Shown here piece after piece: positions 34,645-36,576 of a DNA stretch of 36,576 bases (the first letter of the stretch is position 1; every line of letters starts with the position of its first letter). The notes under the pieces were generated by a model. The model was not told where the DNA came from, searched no databases, and saw only the letters and a list, made by a program, of their open reading frames with translations. This stretch comes from Methanosarcinaceae archaeon. GTDB taxonomy: Archaea > Halobacteriota > Methanosarcinia > Methanosarcinales > Methanosarcinaceae. The position numbers and the translations under genes were made by a program. The DNA is taken from assembly GCA_003565715.1 (NCBI GenBank), contig PXAV01000098.1, positions 1 to 36,576 on the forward strand, in the 5' to 3' direction.

Positions 34645-35706
34645 ATGAATGAAGTCTTTTTTAAATCAGTTGAAGATATTGGTCCGGAGAATACCCAGAT
34701 AGATCAGGTAATTGATCTTTTCCAAAAAGTATGCCCCGTAAGCAAAGGTGATATAGTTGCTATCAAGATACACCCTGGTGAGCTGGGTAACACTACCTAC
34801 ATACGCCCCGTGATAGTAAAAATTGTAGTAGACCTTGTAAGGGAGGCAGGAGGTTTACCTTTTGTTACAGATACAACTGTACTTTATAGCGGAAAGAGGT
34901 TCAATGCTGCAGATATGCTTTATACCGCTGCAGCAAATGGTTTTACCCATGCAGGCATGGGTGCACCCATGATCTGTGCCGACGGGATGATTGGAGATGA
35001 TTCTGTTACAGTGAAAATAGATGGACATGTATTGGACCACATAACTGTAGCCTCAGCTATTGCAAAGGCAGATGCTATGATAATGATATCACATTGTAAA
35101 GGACACCCTGCATCAGGGTTTGGAGGAGCTGTTAAAAACCTTGGAATGGGCTGCCTGGATAAAAAGGGTAAGACCTCTGTGCATGAAGTTGCAAAGCCTG
35201 ATATTGATGTTGACAGATGCGTTGGGTGTAAAAATTGCATGAAGCATTGTCCATGGAATGCAATAACAGTTAACAATGGTAAAGCTAATGTAAAAAAGAG
35301 ATTATGCAAAGGTGAACTTTCCTGTATAGGCAGCTGCAACTATCAGGCAATCATACCCCCAAAAGATGCATCATTAAGGATGCAGGAGAGACTTGGAGAG
35401 GCTGCCATGGGCCCTGTAAAACTGTTATCTGAAAAGATAGCGTACATTAACTGGATATTTGATCTTACACCGGGATGTGACTGTTTTAACTTCTCGGGCC
35501 CTACTTTTGTAGAAGATGTAGGTATTATGGCTTCAAATGATCCGGTTGCCATTGATATGGCAAGTATTGAACTTATAAATGAGAAAATGTATGCTCATAA
35601 AAGAGGGAATATAAATGATGTATGGGGCATAGATCCGGTCATACATCTACAACATGCGCAAAATATAGGTGCAGGCAGTATGAGCTATAAATTTATACGT
35701 ATGTGA
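34645..35706 (+). CDS. DUF362 domain protein with ferredoxin-type cluster
   Basis: The DUF362 domain is present in the N-terminal part (VAIKIHPGELGNTTYIRPV, TDTTVLYSGKRFNAADM, ISHCKGHPASGFGGAVKNLG). It is followed by a 4Fe-4S motif CVGCKNCMKHCPWNAI (~189-204), a second Cys group (LCKGELSCIGSC), and the DUF362 C-terminal segment SNDPVAIDMASIELI. DUF362 proteins with 4Fe-4S centres are common in methanogens; their exact redox partner is unknown. It is preceded by a near-leaderless TATA at 34602-34612. The NMD3-family frame follows closely. Confidence 0.88.
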   Translation: MNEVFFKSVEDIGPENTQIDQVIDLFQKVCPVSKGDIVAIKIHPGELGNTTYIRPVIVKIVVDLVREAGGLPFVTDTTVLYSGKRFNAADMLYTAAANGFTHAGMGAPMICADGMIGDDSVTVKIDGHVLDHITVASAIAKADAMIMISHCKGHPASGFGGAVKNLGMGCLDKKGKTSVHEVAKPDIDVDRCVGCKNCMKHCPWNAITVNNGKANVKKRLCKGELSCIGSCNYQAIIPPKDASLRMQERLGEAAMGPVKLLSEKIAYINWIFDLTPGCDCFNFSGPTFVEDVGIMASNDPVAIDMASIELINEKMYAHKRGNINDVWGIDPVIHLQHAQNIGAGSMSYKFIRM

Positions 35707-35774
35707 ATACAAGATATTATGAATAAAAGCTACATAAAGATACAAAAAAAGGAACAATACCAGGAGCGATAAAT

Positions 35775-36576
35775 ATTACCATCTGCCCAAAATGTGGAAA
35801 AGAAGCAAAAAAACTTTATGAAGGACGTTGTAAGATTTGTTATTTTGATGATCTTGCCCTTGCAGAGATAGCTCCTGTGTTGCAAGCAAATATGTGCTCC
35901 GGATGCGGAGCACGGTATACAAGAGGGAAATGGGAAGATTTCGGCAATATCGATGATATTGTGATCAAAACAACAGAAGATGCACTTTTGGTGCACCAGA
36001 GCGCCCAGGAGATTGAGATATACATTGAGCCCAGAGCACTTACACCTTACCTTTACAGAGCACGTGTTGAAGTAGATGCTATAGTTATTGACCGGCTATT
36101 CCATAAGGAACTTGAAACAGAAGTACGCATCATACGTGAAGCCTGTGATATGTGCAGTCGCATATCCGGAGGATATTTTGAAGCTATCGTACAGATAAGA
36201 GCCACAGACAGGAATCCCGAGGATAATGAAAAAAAAAGATGTGAAGAAATAGCAGATGATGTACTAAAAAGAATGCGTCTAAAAGGTGATCGCATGGCTT
36301 TCATATCCAACACAGCAGAGGTAAAGGAGGGTATTGATCTTTACATAGGCTCGGCAAATGCAGCCAGACATATATGCAAGGAAGTGAACTCCCAGCTTGG
36401 GGGGCGTTTCAGTGAATCAGAGACACTGCAGGGAAGAAAGGATGGAAAAGATATGTATCGTGTAACTTTTTCATTAAGGCTCCCAAAATTCATGAAGTCT
36501 GACATCATCGAATACAAGGACAAGATAATAGAGATACGAAAGTTTGGAAAAAAGGTCACTGGTACAGATATACAGA
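35775..36576 (+). CDS. NMD3-family protein, 3' end outside window; abnormal start
   Basis: A continuous frame to the window edge matches the archaeal NMD3 family (ribosome/mRNA quality-control type). It has two zinc knuckles, ICPKCGKE...CKIC and MCSGCGARYTRGKWED. They are followed by EIEIYIEPRALTPYLYRARV, ACDMCSRISGGYFEAIVQI and NAARHICKEVNSQLGGRF. No ATG, GTG or TTG lies before the first zinc knuckle. The codon at 35775 is ATT, 8 nt after the strong site AGGAG. Alternatively ATG 35719 would read into this frame if the A7 run at 35744-35750 had eight As. The start is therefore uncertain and the protein is 3' partial. Confidence 0.8.
   Translation, partial: MTICPKCGKEAKKLYEGRCKICYFDDLALAEIAPVLQANMCSGCGARYTRGKWEDFGNIDDIVIKTTEDALLVHQSAQEIEIYIEPRALTPYLYRARVEVDAIVIDRLFHKELETEVRIIREACDMCSRISGGYFEAIVQIRATDRNPEDNEKKRCEEIADDVLKRMRLKGDRMAFISNTAEVKEGIDLYIGSANAARHICKEVNSQLGGRFSESETLQGRKDGKDMYRVTFSLRLPKFMKSDIIEYKDKIIEIRKFGKKVTGTDIQ

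Overview
The window reads as chromosome from a methanogenic archaeon of the order Methanosarcinales, most likely the family Methanosarcinaceae. The main evidence is a complete six-gene acetyl-CoA decarbonylase/synthase operon (cdhA, cdhB, cdhC, cooC, cdhD, cdhE). Supporting evidence is an AksA-type homocitrate synthase for coenzyme B, a winged-helix/FilR1-type regulator like the Msr proteins of methylotrophic methanogens, a TRAM protein and an NMD3-family protein. Base composition is AT-rich. Promoters are archaeal (TATA boxes, some near-leaderless genes) and many genes carry GGAGG or GGTGAT ribosome binding sites. All identifications come from reading the sequence; no database search was run.

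Layout. Positions 1-2.9 kb: the start of a probable corrinoid methyltransferase protein (minus strand), a strongly structured RNA or leader followed by a 46-residue zinc-ribbon protein, a TRAM protein with a textbook terminator, and the Msr-like regulator. 2.9-6.2 kb: a minus-strand operon of an E. coli Pfk-2-like PfkB kinase, a short alpha-glucan phosphorylase and a LOG/TIGR00725-type protein, with a perfect 15-bp palindrome before it. 6.4-7.0 kb: a RimK-type ATP-grasp pseudogene broken by several frameshifts. 7.2-9.9 kb: small HTH protein, HIT protein, membrane-anchored unknown, SfsA and a 63-residue protein with two AWC motifs. 10.0-15.8 kb is an eroding accessory stretch: a broken DUF523-DUF1722 gene, an intact PglK-like ABC exporter, a decayed hydantoinase/oxoprolinase gene, a chagasin-like lipoprotein, a Cys-containing conserved protein, a carboxymuconolactone-decarboxylase-like protein and a TnpB transposase tail.

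15.8-25.0 kb is core metabolism: an HTH-CBS regulator divergent from a Ca2+/Na+ antiporter; a DUF89 phosphatase, CooT-like protein, GAPDH, IMPase/FBPase and NAD kinase run; aksA; an NYN-domain protein; and a rhomboid protease with an AN1-type zinc finger. 25.4-33.4 kb is the cdh operon, with a hairpin-rich leader and a perfect 15-bp terminator stem. 33.5-36.6 kb has two small unknown proteins, a 58-nt alternating purine-pyrimidine tract, a DUF362-ferredoxin protein and an NMD3-family gene that lacks a normal start codon and runs off the window.

Together, the Cdh complex makes or cleaves acetyl-CoA, with CooC and possibly CooT handling nickel. GAPDH, FBPase, PfkB and glycogen phosphorylase suggest sugar synthesis and mobilisation of stored glucan. 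I found no tRNA, rRNA or CRISPR array. The most notable items are the structured leader at about 394-600, the NMD3 start anomaly, the cdh leader, the alternating tract and the chain of pseudogenes.
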